This document shows positions 1-14,260 of a stretch of DNA of 64,000 bases, in pieces. Under the pieces are notes generated by a model, which saw only the letters and a list, made by a program, of their open reading frames with translations, had not been told where the DNA came from and did no database searches. The position numbers were made by a program, and so were the translations under genes. The stretch is from contig JADJOY010000042.1 of assembly GCA_016713535.1 (NCBI GenBank), forward strand, positions 1-64,000, in the 5' to 3' direction. Position 1 is the stretch's first letter; each line of letters begins with the position of its first letter. The stretch comes from JADJOY01 sp016713535 [NCBI: Deltaproteobacteria bacterium]. GTDB lineage: Bacteria; JADJOY01.

Positions 1-238
1 CATTTGGCGGCACCATTTGAGTAGCGCTCTTCGAGAGGCCTTCGGTCGTGATGTGGTCTTCGGTGTCGGTGATGCGGTCCGACTTCATCTCCTTGGGCGA
101 CACCCATGGAATGTCACCCTGCCAATACTCAGGCTTGCCCTTGTCGGGCGTGCCACCGCCGGCCGTTCGACAAAGGTGTTTGATTCGCGCCAGAGGCCAC
201 GAAGGCGGCGTGCCTCCTACCCACTCGGTCACGCTCAC
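1..238 (-). CDS. hsdS: Type I restriction enzyme specificity subunit HsdS, N-terminal part, cut by the window edge
   Basis: Reading the minus strand from a GTG at 238 gives about 79 residues containing GGGTPDKGKPEYWQGDIPWV followed by SPKEMKSD. This is the typical start of the first target recognition domain of HsdS, which chooses the DNA sequence methylated or cut by the HsdMS/HsdRMS complex. The reading frame is open to the edge, so the second recognition domain lies outside. The GTG lies 4 bases after the hsdM stop codon (TGA at 245-243), with a GGTGACGAG stretch just upstream as a weak ribosome site; a second GTG at 232 is an alternative start. The tight spacing indicates an hsdM-hsdS operon. 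No hsdR is visible in the window. Confidence 0.8.
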   Translation of the reverse strand, partial: MSVTEWVGGTPPSWPLARIKHLCRTAGGGTPDKGKPEYWQGDIPWVSPKEMKSDRITDTEDHITTEGLSKSATQMVPPN

Positions 239-242
239 CTCG

Positions 243-2206
243 TCACCGCAACAGTCGGACGATCTCGTCCTCGGCGTCCTTCAGCTCGGCGTCGATCTCG
301 TTCAAGCTGCGCGGCGGCGTGAACACGTAGAAGTGTCGGTTGAAGTTGATCTCGTAGCCGACCTTGTCCTTGCTCCGATCCATCCACGCGTCCGGGACGT
401 GCGGCTTCACCTCGCGCTCGAAGTACGCCTCCACGTCCTCCGTGAGCGGCACGTTCTCGAAGTCGCGCAGGTCGGCGTCGGCTTCGAAGCCCGAGTCACG
501 ACCACCCGCCGGCACGGGCTCGGACTTCGCGTCGCGCTGCGTGAACACCGAGCGAAACAGCTTCTGCTCGGTCGCCTTCCAGCGGCTCCCGCGCTTCTTC
601 AGGAGCGCCTCGACCTCGTCCCACGCCGTCGGCCAGTCGAGGCGCGGTTCCCGCCCGAGCGCCTTGTCGATCGACTGCACGTCGTCGAGCAGGTGCGGGC
701 AGGCGTCTAGGAAGCGCGCCTTATCTTCCGTCGTCATCTGGTAGCGCAGGCGAAGCGGGCGCTCGATGGTGACGCGGGTGTAGCCGAAGTCGGCGTTGTC
801 GAAGATCTTGGAGCGCGGGCCCCCCTCGAACTTGCCGTAGAGGCGCACGACCTCGTCGATCTGCGCGATGGTCATGTGCCGCCGCTTGTCGCCGAGGCTG
901 CGCTTACTGTCCTCGCTCCCGCCCGCCGTCCACACCTCGCGCGCGTCAACGAGCTGCACCTTGCCCTTGCGCCGCTTCTCCTTGCGGTTGGTGACGACCC
1001 AGACGTAGGTGCCGATGCCGGTGTTGTAGAACATCGACTCCGGCAAGGCGACGATGGCCTCGAGCCAGTCGTTCTCGAGGAGCCACCTGCGGATCTCGCT
1101 CTCGCCCGAGCCCGCGCCGCCGGTGAACATGGGCGAGCCGGAAAAGACGATCGCGAGCCGCGAGCCCTCCTTGTGCTCCTTCGGCTTCACGTCCTCGCGC
1201 TTGCTCCACATGTGCTGCAGGAACAGGAGCGCGCCGTCGTTCACGCGCGGCAGGCCAGCGCCGAAGCGGCCGTCGAAGCCGCGCTTCTCGTGCTCTTTCT
1301 GGATCTCCTTCTGCTGCTTCTTCCAGTCCACGCCGAAGGGCGGGTTGCTGAGGAAGTAGTCGAAAGGTTTCGGACGGGAAACTGGTCTTCGGTGAAGATG
1401 TCGCCGAAGCGCACGTTGTCGCCGCCGCCGTTGTGGCTCACCTCCTTCATGAGCATGTCGGAGGCCGCCGTGGCGAAGGCCCGCTTGTTGTAGTCCTGCC
1501 CGTAGGCGTAGAGCTTCGCTTCGGTGTTGTGCTCGCGCAGGTAGCGCTGCGCCTCGGCCAGCATGCCGCCGGTGCCGCACGCCGGGTCGAGGAGCTTGCG
1601 CACCGTGCCGGCCGTGGCGAGCAGCTTGTCGTCGTGGATGAAGAGCAGGTTGACCATGAGGCGGATCACTTCGCGGGGCGTGAAGTGATCGCCGGCCGTC
1701 TCGTTCGCGAGTTCGTTGAAGCGGCGGATGAGGTTCTCGAAGATGAGCCCCATCTGCTCGTTCGGCACGTTCGACGGGTGCAGATCCACGTCGGCGAACT
1801 TCGAGACCACGAGGTAGAGGATGTTCGCCTCGTGCATCTTCTCGATCTCGGCTTCGAACTCGAAGTACTCGAAGATGCGCTGGACGTTGGTCGAGAAGCC
1901 CTTGATGTAGCTGACCAGGTGCTTGTTGATGTTGTCCGGGTCGCCCTTGAGCTTCGCGAAGTCGAGCGGCGAGTGGTTGTGGAAGCGCTGGCCCGCGACC
2001 TTGTTCAGCGTGGTGTCGAGCGCGTCGCCCGCGAGCTTGCCGCCCTTGTGCTTTTCCTGCGCGGCGACGACCTTGGCCTTCGTCTCGGCGAGGACGCAGT
2101 CAAAGCGACGAAGCACCGTCATCGGCAGCATCACGCGCTCGTACTGCGGCGGGCGGTAGGGGCCGCGCAGAAGGTCAGCGATCTGCCAGATGAGAAAGGC
2201 GCTCAT
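243..2206 (-). CDS. hsdM: Type I restriction-modification DNA methyltransferase subunit HsdM, one frameshift
   Basis: This is an N6-adenine DNA methyltransferase subunit of a type I system. From ATG 2206 the N-terminal helical domain (WQIADLLRGPYRPPQYERV) leads to the SAM-binding motif DPACGTGG at about residues 207-214. The catalytic motif NPPFGVDWKK follows in a different frame, so a small indel lies near 1366-1385, in the stretch coding DQFP then PKPFDYFLSNPPF. The C-terminal part runs to TGA at 243-245. Combined length, about 650 residues, is normal for HsdM. The chosen start is 2 bases from the start codon of divergent glmS, leaving no promoter space; no ribosome site is seen before it. 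Frames upstream of 2206 are not HsdM-like. The break looks like a sequencing error because both halves are well conserved. Confidence 0.85.
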
Positions 2207-2208
2207 CC

Positions 2209-4042
<1,834 letters not shown>

Positions 4043-4061
4043 GCGGCGGGTCGACGCGCGC

Positions 4062-8482
<4,421 letters not shown>

Positions 8483-8649
8483 GCGCGACCCGGCGCACCC
8501 GCGCTCCCGCCCGATAGCCGCAGCGCAACGCTCCGGCGGAGCCGAACCGCTCGACACTCCGCAGCTCGAGTGCGTGGCGGGCCGGCCGACGAGTCACACC
8601 GAGCCGGCGGACGCGACCGCGCTCGGCCGCGACGCGAGGACGGCGTTCT

Positions 8650-10212
8650 TCACGAGCGCGGCCCCCCCTCGGCGTCGTCCGCGGGCTCTGCCACGGCGGT
8701 CCCCTGCGGATGAGCGAGGCGAGCGAGGGCGTTCTGCACCGCCGCGCGAACGTCGCCCTGCGGGTCGTCGGCGTGCTCCTCGAGCGCGGGTCGGATCTCG
8801 GGCGAGATGGCGCCCAGGTCGCCGAGCGCGATCGCCGTGAACTTGCGGGTCGCGCGGTCGGGGTCGTCGAGGAGCTCGATGAGACGTGGCACGGCGGCGC
8901 GTGCCTCGGGGCCGCCGATGAGGCCGATCGCTCGCACCGCGGTCTGACGCACGCTCAGCTCCGGGCGATCGAGAGCGCGCACCAGCGGCTGGATCGAGCG
9001 CGCCGCGGGCGGGCCGACCTTGCCGAGGGCGAAGGCCGCCAGCGTCGCCTTCTGGGCGTCGCCGTCCGCGAGGACGCCCTCGAGCGGCTGGATCGAGGGC
9101 GAACCGATCCGTCCGAGGGCGGTGGCGACCCGCCAGTGGACGGTCAGGTCGTCGCTGGCGAGAGCCTCGACGAGCACCCCGACCGCACTCGAGGCACCCG
9201 GGCCGATCAGGCCGAGCGCGTGCACGGCCCCTTCGCGGACCTTCCCGTCCGACGACTTCACCAGCTTCGTCAGGGCGGGCACCGCGGGCTCCGCGGCGGC
9301 GCCGAAGCGGCCCAGCGCGGTGGCGGTGGCCCGCTGCAGATCCCGCTCGGGCGCGGTGAGCGCGGCGACGAGCGCGGGCACGGCGCTCGCGGCTTCGGGA
9401 GGGCCGATCTTGCCGAGGGCGTTCGCGGCGCTGATGCGCGCCTCGACGCTCGGGCCGCCGAGCGCCGCCACGAGCAACGGCACTGCGGCCTTCGCGGCGG
9501 GTCCCCGCAGCTCGCCGAGCGCGCCGAGCGCCGCGCCGCGCACGGTGTGGTCCGGGTCGTGCTCGGCGAGCTCGAGGAGGCGGGGCAACACCTCGGGCGT
9601 CACGGCACCGGTCTTTCCGAGCGAGCCGGTCGCGGCGCGACGGACCTCGGGGCGCTCGTCGTGGGTCATCTCGAGGAGGATCGGCACGGCCGCGGGCGAC
9701 GAGGTGCCGATGTTCGCCAGGGCGCGCGCGGCGCGCAGCCGCACCGGGGTCGCGGCGTCGTCGAGCGCCTCGACCAGCGCCGCCTCGGCGCTGGCCGCGG
9801 CGTCACCCATGTTGCCGAGGGCGAACGCGGCGCGCTCGCGGACCGTGGCCTCGGGGTCGGCGAGCAGCGCGGTCAGCTTCGGCACGGCCTGCTGGGCGGC
9901 GGGGTGGCCGAGCTTGCCGATGGCCCACGCGGCCTGCTCGCGCACCGTGGCGTCGGGATCGTCGAGGCCGGCGACCAGCAGCGCCAGGCCGGTGATCGCG
10001 CGATCGCCAGCGCCGCCGATCGCCCACAACACGTCGCGGCGGACCGCGGGGTTGGGGTCTCGGGCGCGCACGGCCCAGTCGGCGGGTGGCGAGCTCTCGC
10101 TCGCGCGCGCGGAACGCGAGTCGCGCTCGCGATGGCCGCGCTCGCACGCGGCGGTGCCCGCGAGCGTCGCGGCGACGAGGACGGCGATCGGAAGACGGCT
10201 GTGACGGGTCAT
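8650..10212 (-). CDS. Lipoprotein-like protein with 14 HEAT/PBS-type repeats
   Basis: From ATG 10212 the protein starts MTRHSRLPIAVLVAATLAGT followed by AAC, a signal peptide with an imperfect lipobox (Cys about residue 23), so it is probably lipid-anchored and periplasmic. A longer start at 10257 would bury the signal. The rest is almost entirely about 14 tandem units of roughly 31 residues built around VREQAAWAIGKLG, VRERAAFALGNMG and ATALGRFG, the pattern of HEAT/PBS-lyase repeats that form a helical solenoid for protein binding. No catalytic motif is visible. The tail is acidic and repeat-free. The gene converges on the lhr-like gene and is divergent from mtnBD, so it is probably a single transcript. 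The partner is unknown. Confidence 0.8.
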   Translation of the reverse strand: MTRHSRLPIAVLVAATLAGTAACERGHRERDSRSARASESSPPADWAVRARDPNPAVRRDVLWAIGGAGDRAITGLALLVAGLDDPDATVREQAAWAIGKLGHPAAQQAVPKLTALLADPEATVRERAAFALGNMGDAAASAEAALVEALDDAATPVRLRAARALANIGTSSPAAVPILLEMTHDERPEVRRAATGSLGKTGAVTPEVLPRLLELAEHDPDHTVRGAALGALGELRGPAAKAAVPLLVAALGGPSVEARISAANALGKIGPPEAASAVPALVAALTAPERDLQRATATALGRFGAAAEPAVPALTKLVKSSDGKVREGAVHALGLIGPGASSAVGVLVEALASDDLTVHWRVATALGRIGSPSIQPLEGVLADGDAQKATLAAFALGKVGPPAARSIQPLVRALDRPELSVRQTAVRAIGLIGGPEARAAVPRLIELLDDPDRATRKFTAIALGDLGAISPEIRPALEEHADDPQGDVRAAVQNALARLAHPQGTAVAEPADDAEGGPRS

Positions 10213-10360
10213 CGCTGCTGCTCGCGGTCGCGCGGGGGCGTCACCATACGTCGGCACCTCGCTCGCGCGCCACCGCGCTCGGGGTGCGGCGGCGCCGCGG
10301 CCGGCGACGGCACGGGAGCGGCTTGGTGGTGGGGGTGCGAGCGGTTACGATCCGCGCGCG

Positions 10361-11591
10361 ATGAGCCAGAAGCCGAGCCCCTCGCGCGCCGTCGCGCGCA
10401 TCTCCCCGATCCGCCATGCCTCGAAGCGGGCGATCGCGAAGGTGCGCCCGGAGCCATCGACCCGGGTTACCCGCGACACCCCGCTCTCGGATTCACAGGT
10501 GCGGGGGCTGATCGTCGAGCTGTGCCAGCAGTTCTACGGTCAGGGCTGGCGGGACCGGCGGTGGCATCAGCGTGAAGCGTGGCGACGCGATCTACATGGC
10601 GCCGAGTGGAGTGCAGAAGGAGCGCATCCGCCCCGCCGACCTCTTCACCGTCGACGAGAATGGCGCGGTGCTGAGCCGGCCCGCCGATCCGTCGCTCAAG
10701 CTCAGCGAGTGCGCGCCGCTCTTCCTCAACGCGTACCGGTTGCGCGGCGCCGGCGCCGTGCTGCACAGCCACAGCATCCACGCGATGCTCGCGACGCTGA
10801 TCTTCGACGGCGCGTTCCGGGTCACGCATCTCGAGATGATGAAGGGCATCCGGGGCGTGGGGTTCCACGACGTTCTCGAGGTACCGATCATCGACAACAC
10901 CGCGCGCGAGTGCGACCTCGCCGATCGCATGGCGGCGGCGATCGAGGCGTATCCCGAGACCCACGCGGTGCTGGTGCGGCGCCACGGGGTGTACATCTGG
11001 GGTCGCGACTGGGTCGAGGCGAAGACCCAGGCCGAGTGCTACGACTACCTGTTCCGGGCCGCGGTCGAGATGAAGCAGATGGGCCTCGATCCGGCCCGCG
11101 ACCCACGCGGCGCAACGCCGGAAGGAGACGTCGAGATGAAGGCGACCTGGCTGGAAGGTGCCGACGCGGGGCAGGCGATCGCCCCCGACTTCCTCGTGGC
11201 GGACGGAATCCCGTACGAGCACATCGTCCTCGATGCGAACGCGTATCAGGCGACGCTCGATCGCTACCGGGGCGAGCGCGGTTACGTGACGCAGGACGAG
11301 GTCGCGCTCTCGCCGTCGACTCCCGGCCTGGACGCGCTGCGCGAGAAGTTCTCGGGCGAGCACTTCCACGACGACGACGAGGTGCGCTTCGTCCTCGAAG
11401 GCGCGGGGATCTTCGACATCCGCTCGGGCGACGATCGCTGGATGCGCGTCGAGGTGGAGCCCGGCGACCTGATCATCGTGCCCGCGGGACGCTTCCACCG
11501 CTTCTTCCTGACCGACGCCAACCAGATCCGCTGCGTCCGCCTGTTCAAGGACCCGGCGGGCTGGGCAGCCAAGTACCGCCCCGCCGCCTGA
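10361..11591 (+). CDS. mtnB-mtnD: MtnB-MtnD fusion: methylthioribulose-1-phosphate dehydratase plus acireductone dioxygenase, one frameshift
   Basis: Two enzymes of the methionine salvage pathway are joined in one chain. The N-terminal half is a class II aldolase-fold Mtn[39 protein letters not shown], zinc ligands LHSHSIHA and a third His in RRHGVYIWG. The C-terminal half is a cupin acireductone dioxygenase: [14 protein letters not shown] supplies the HxH and Glu metal ligands, and GRFHRFF the last His. A frame change lies at about 10546-10552, just before GTGGGIS; protein similarity continues across it. The start ATG 10361 gives an Arg-rich leader of about 40 residues not typical for MtnB. 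MtnC, the enolase-phosphatase acting between these two steps, is not in the window. Confidence 0.88.
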
Positions 11592-11644
11592 TCGGCGAGC
11601 GGCGACGCCGCATCGAGCGCGGCTGCTCCGTCAGCCGCCAGGCT

Positions 11645-12973
11645 TCACTCGCCGGGCCCGCACGCCGCATCGAGCACCCGCCACACCGGCGCGAGCCCGT
11701 GCGCGGGGTCGCGTACCGCGGCCAGCACGTCCGACGCTTCGCCCTCGCTCCAGCCGACTCCGTGCACGATGAGGCCGCGCGCCTTCGAGTCGAGGTCGTC
11801 GTCCGAGAGCGGGGCCTCGGGGTCGCCGCGCGGTGACAGCGCTTCGGCGCGGTGCTCGTGGCCATCGGCGGTGAGCACCTGGACCTCCGAGCCCCACTGG
11901 CCGGGGTACGCGGTGTCGAAGCGCGGATCGACCTCGAAGCGCACCCGGGCGCGGAGCGCCGCGATGGTGGGATCGGCGACCGTGGCTTCGTCGAACGCGC
12001 CGATCGCGACCTCGCCACGCGCCAGCGCGACCGCGACGCAGTGCTGCACGCTGAAGCGCGCTCGCGCCGGGCTGGCGGGCGCGGGCGCGTCACAGAGCTC
12101 CGCGATCGTTCGGTAGCCGCGCACCACGACCCCGGTGATCGCCGCCGGCTCGAGCGTGGCGAGGCGCAGCGCTGCATCGATGGCGGGGTGCGTGTGCCTG
12201 CACGAACCCCAGGGCTTGAAGCTGGTCTCGGCGATCTTCCAGCCGCTCGCGGGCTCGGAAAGCGCGCCGGGCCGCGCGTCGGCGCCGCAGAAGGCGGCGA
12301 AGAATCCTCTCGGTCCCTCCAGGATCCGCTCGGGACCGGTCAGCCCGTTCGCGGCCAGCCGCGCCGCGGTGACGCCGCTGCGCGAGGCGTGCCCGGCGTG
12401 CAGCGGCTTGGTGGCGGTGGCCTCGACGTTGAACTGCCAGAGCCCGCCGGCGACCGAGCCCGCGTTGCCGAGCGCCCATACGCTCCGCTCCTCGTCGAGG
12501 CCGAGGAGGGAGGCGCACGCCGCCGCGGCGCCGAAAGGCCCGCAGGTGGCGGTGTTGTGGAAGATCCGGTAGTGCGCGGCGCCGACGGCTTCCCCGATCC
12601 GCGTCATCACCTCGTAACCGCGCACGATGGCGTCGAGGGTGGCGTCCCGGCTCGGCTGGGCGGCCCCTCGCGCGATGACCAGCGCCGCGGGAATCACCAC
12701 ACACGCCGGATGCGTGACCGAGGCCCGATGGAGATCGTCGAGCTCGAGCGTGTGGGCGAGGGCGCCCCACACGAACGCGCGCGCCTCGGGGCCGGTGTCC
12801 GCGCCGGAGGTCGCGCGGACGATCCGGGCTTCCGGCGTGTCGCGTGCCCCGGCGAGGCAGCCCAGCGTGTCGACCAGGACCCGCACCGCGTGGGCGCGGG
12901 CGGCCGCGTCGACGGGCCGCGCCACCCGCCGGGCCAGGGCACGCGTGGCGCCGTCGGGGATGTCTTCGCTCAT
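11645..12973 (-). CDS. MmgE/PrpD family protein
   Basis: 442 residues from ATG 12973 (MSEDIPDGATRALARR). The family includes 2-methylcitrate dehydratase (PrpD) and related dehydratases/isomerases such as cis-aconitate decarboxylase. Recognisable segments are RVLVDTLGCLAGA near the N-terminus, ALAHTLELDDLHRASVTHP, NTATCGPFGAAAACASLLGL, KPLHAGHASRSGVTAARLA and the C-terminal SFKPWGSCRHTHPAIDAAL. The order matches the all-alpha domain followed by the smaller lid domain. No prpB, prpC or acnD lies nearby, so involvement in the methylcitrate cycle is not supported and the substrate is unknown. An in-frame ATG at 13066 would add 31 Arg-rich residues and is less likely. Confidence 0.85.
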   Translation of the reverse strand: MSEDIPDGATRALARRVARPVDAAARAHAVRVLVDTLGCLAGARDTPEARIVRATSGADTGPEARAFVWGALAHTLELDDLHRASVTHPACVVIPAALVIARGAAQPSRDATLDAIVRGYEVMTRIGEAVGAAHYRIFHNTATCGPFGAAAACASLLGLDEERSVWALGNAGSVAGGLWQFNVEATATKPLHAGHASRSGVTAARLAANGLTGPERILEGPRGFFAAFCGADARPGALSEPASGWKIAETSFKPWGSCRHTHPAIDAALRLATLEPAAITGVVVRGYRTIAELCDAPAPASPARARFSVQHCVAVALARGEVAIGAFDEATVADPTIAALRARVRFEVDPRFDTAYPGQWGSEVQVLTADGHEHRAEALSPRGDPEAPLSDDDLDSKARGLIVHGVGWSEGEASDVLAAVRDPAHGLAPVWRVLDAACGPGE

Positions 12974-13106
12974 CGTCCTGGCGCCCTTCGCTCCACGGCG
13001 GAGGCGCGACGATAGCACGCGACTCGCGAGCCCTCGGCGGATCCTCCGACCACAGGCGGACCACACCGGTGGACGACGCCGCCGGACCGGTGCCGTCGCC
13101 GGAGCC

Positions 13107-13138
13107 GGACCGCCGAGGCGGTCCCACCGACGGTGGGA
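13107..13138. repeat. Two overlapping perfect inverted repeats between divergent genes
   Basis: GGACCGCC-GA-GGCGGTCC (13107-13124) and TCCCACC-GAC-GGTGGGA (13122-13138) are both perfect inverted repeats and share three bases (TCC), so the two hairpins compete. They lie in the 221-base space between the divergent mmgE/prpD-like and ecsC-like genes. There is no T-run, so a simple terminator is unlikely. They may be operator sites or an extragenic hairpin element. Confidence 0.5.
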
Positions 13139-13194
13139 GGTGAGCCGGTCGACGTCCGCGCAAACGTCTGCAACGGCCTGCTAACCTCTCGTTC

Positions 13195-14166
13195 GTGAAC
13201 GCGTCGCGCAAGACATCCACCTCGGGCACGAAACACGCGCCGGAGACCAAGAAGGCTTCGCCGGCGGCGCACGCGCACGCCCAGCGCCTCTCCGCCGAGG
13301 ACGAGTCGTTCGTGCGCGCCGCGGCGGCTTTCCTCGAGCGGCCGAGCTTCCTGATCCGGGTTGCCGATCTGGTCGGCCGGCCGGTCGAGGCGGCGCTCGA
13401 CAAGCTGCCCCAGAGCGCTCAGCGCCTGGTGGCGCGGGCGGTCGACGGCGCCCTGGCACGCGGCCTGGACTGGGCGAGTGGCGGCCTCGGCGCGGCGCCG
13501 CTCGAGATCGCGAGCGTGAGCGCCGCGGGAACGCGAGCGCGCGGACGCGGGCGACGCATGAGCCTCGTCGCCGCGGCGAGCGGGGCGGTGGGTGGCTTCG
13601 CCGGGATCGCGGTGCTCCCCCTCGAGCTGCCGGTCAGCACCCTGATCCTGCTGCGCTCGATCGCCGCCACGGCCCACGAGATGGGCGCCGACCTGAACGA
13701 TCCCATCACCCGCCTCGAGTGCCTGTCGGTGCTGAGCCTGGGGAGCCCCTCGCGGTCCGACGACGCGGCCGAGGTGGGCTACTGGGCCACCCGCGTGGGC
13801 CTCGCGAGCGCGGTGCGGGAAGCCGCGCGCGTGGCGGCAAAGGTCGGCGCCGACGACCTGACGCGCATCGCGTTCGACCGCACCGCGCCGGCGCTGCTCA
13901 GGCTCGTCGGCATGATCGCGGGGCGCTTCGAGGCCGTGGTGACCGAGCGCGCCCTGGCGCAGCTCCTGCCGGTGGTGGGAGCGCTCTCGGGGGCGGTCGT
14001 GAACACCGCCTTCGCCCAGCACTTCCACACCGTCGCGCTGTATCATTTCGGGCTGCGCCGGCTGGAGCGGCAGCACGGCGGCGTGATCGTCGAAGAGCGC
14101 TACCGCGCCGCGCACCGTGCCCTGCACCACGCGCCAGCCCGCGCGTTGCTCGGCGCCGGTCACTGA
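13195..14166 (+). CDS. EcsC family protein
   Basis: 323 residues from GTG 13195; an in-frame ATG further on would cut conserved sequence. After a Lys/Ala-rich leader of about 45 residues, the EcsC domain fills the rest: VDGALARGLDWAS, a Gly/Ala-rich hydrophobic stretch LVAAASGAVGGFAGIAVLPL at about residues 124-143, LPVSTLILLRSIAATA, ECLSVLSLG and the C-terminal NTAFAQHFHTVALYHFGLRRLE. EcsC of Bacillus accompanies the EcsAB ABC transporter, but isolated EcsC proteins like this one are widespread and of unknown role, probably membrane associated. No transporter gene is adjacent. The downstream helicase gene starts 94 bases later. Confidence 0.8.
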   Translation: MNASRKTSTSGTKHAPETKKASPAAHAHAQRLSAEDESFVRAAAAFLERPSFLIRVADLVGRPVEAALDKLPQSAQRLVARAVDGALARGLDWASGGLGAAPLEIASVSAAGTRARGRGRRMSLVAAASGAVGGFAGIAVLPLELPVSTLILLRSIAATAHEMGADLNDPITRLECLSVLSLGSPSRSDDAAEVGYWATRVGLASAVREAARVAAKVGADDLTRIAFDRTAPALLRLVGMIAGRFEAVVTERALAQLLPVVGALSGAVVNTAFAQHFHTVALYHFGLRRLERQHGGVIVEERYRAAHRALHHAPARALLGAGH

Positions 14167-14260
14167 CCCGATAGCGTCCGGCACTCCTCGCACCGCCGCC
14201 GTGACGCTGCCGCGCCACGGACGGTGACCGCACCTCCCCCACCAGGAGCACGTCTCGAAC

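Noticed and set aside
9000-10100. Tandem DNA repeat as a mobile or satellite element
   Set aside because: The periodicity is fully explained by the HEAT repeats of the encoded protein.
11645-12973. Methylcitrate cycle operon
   Set aside because: No prpB, prpC or acnD nearby; only the PrpD-like gene is present.
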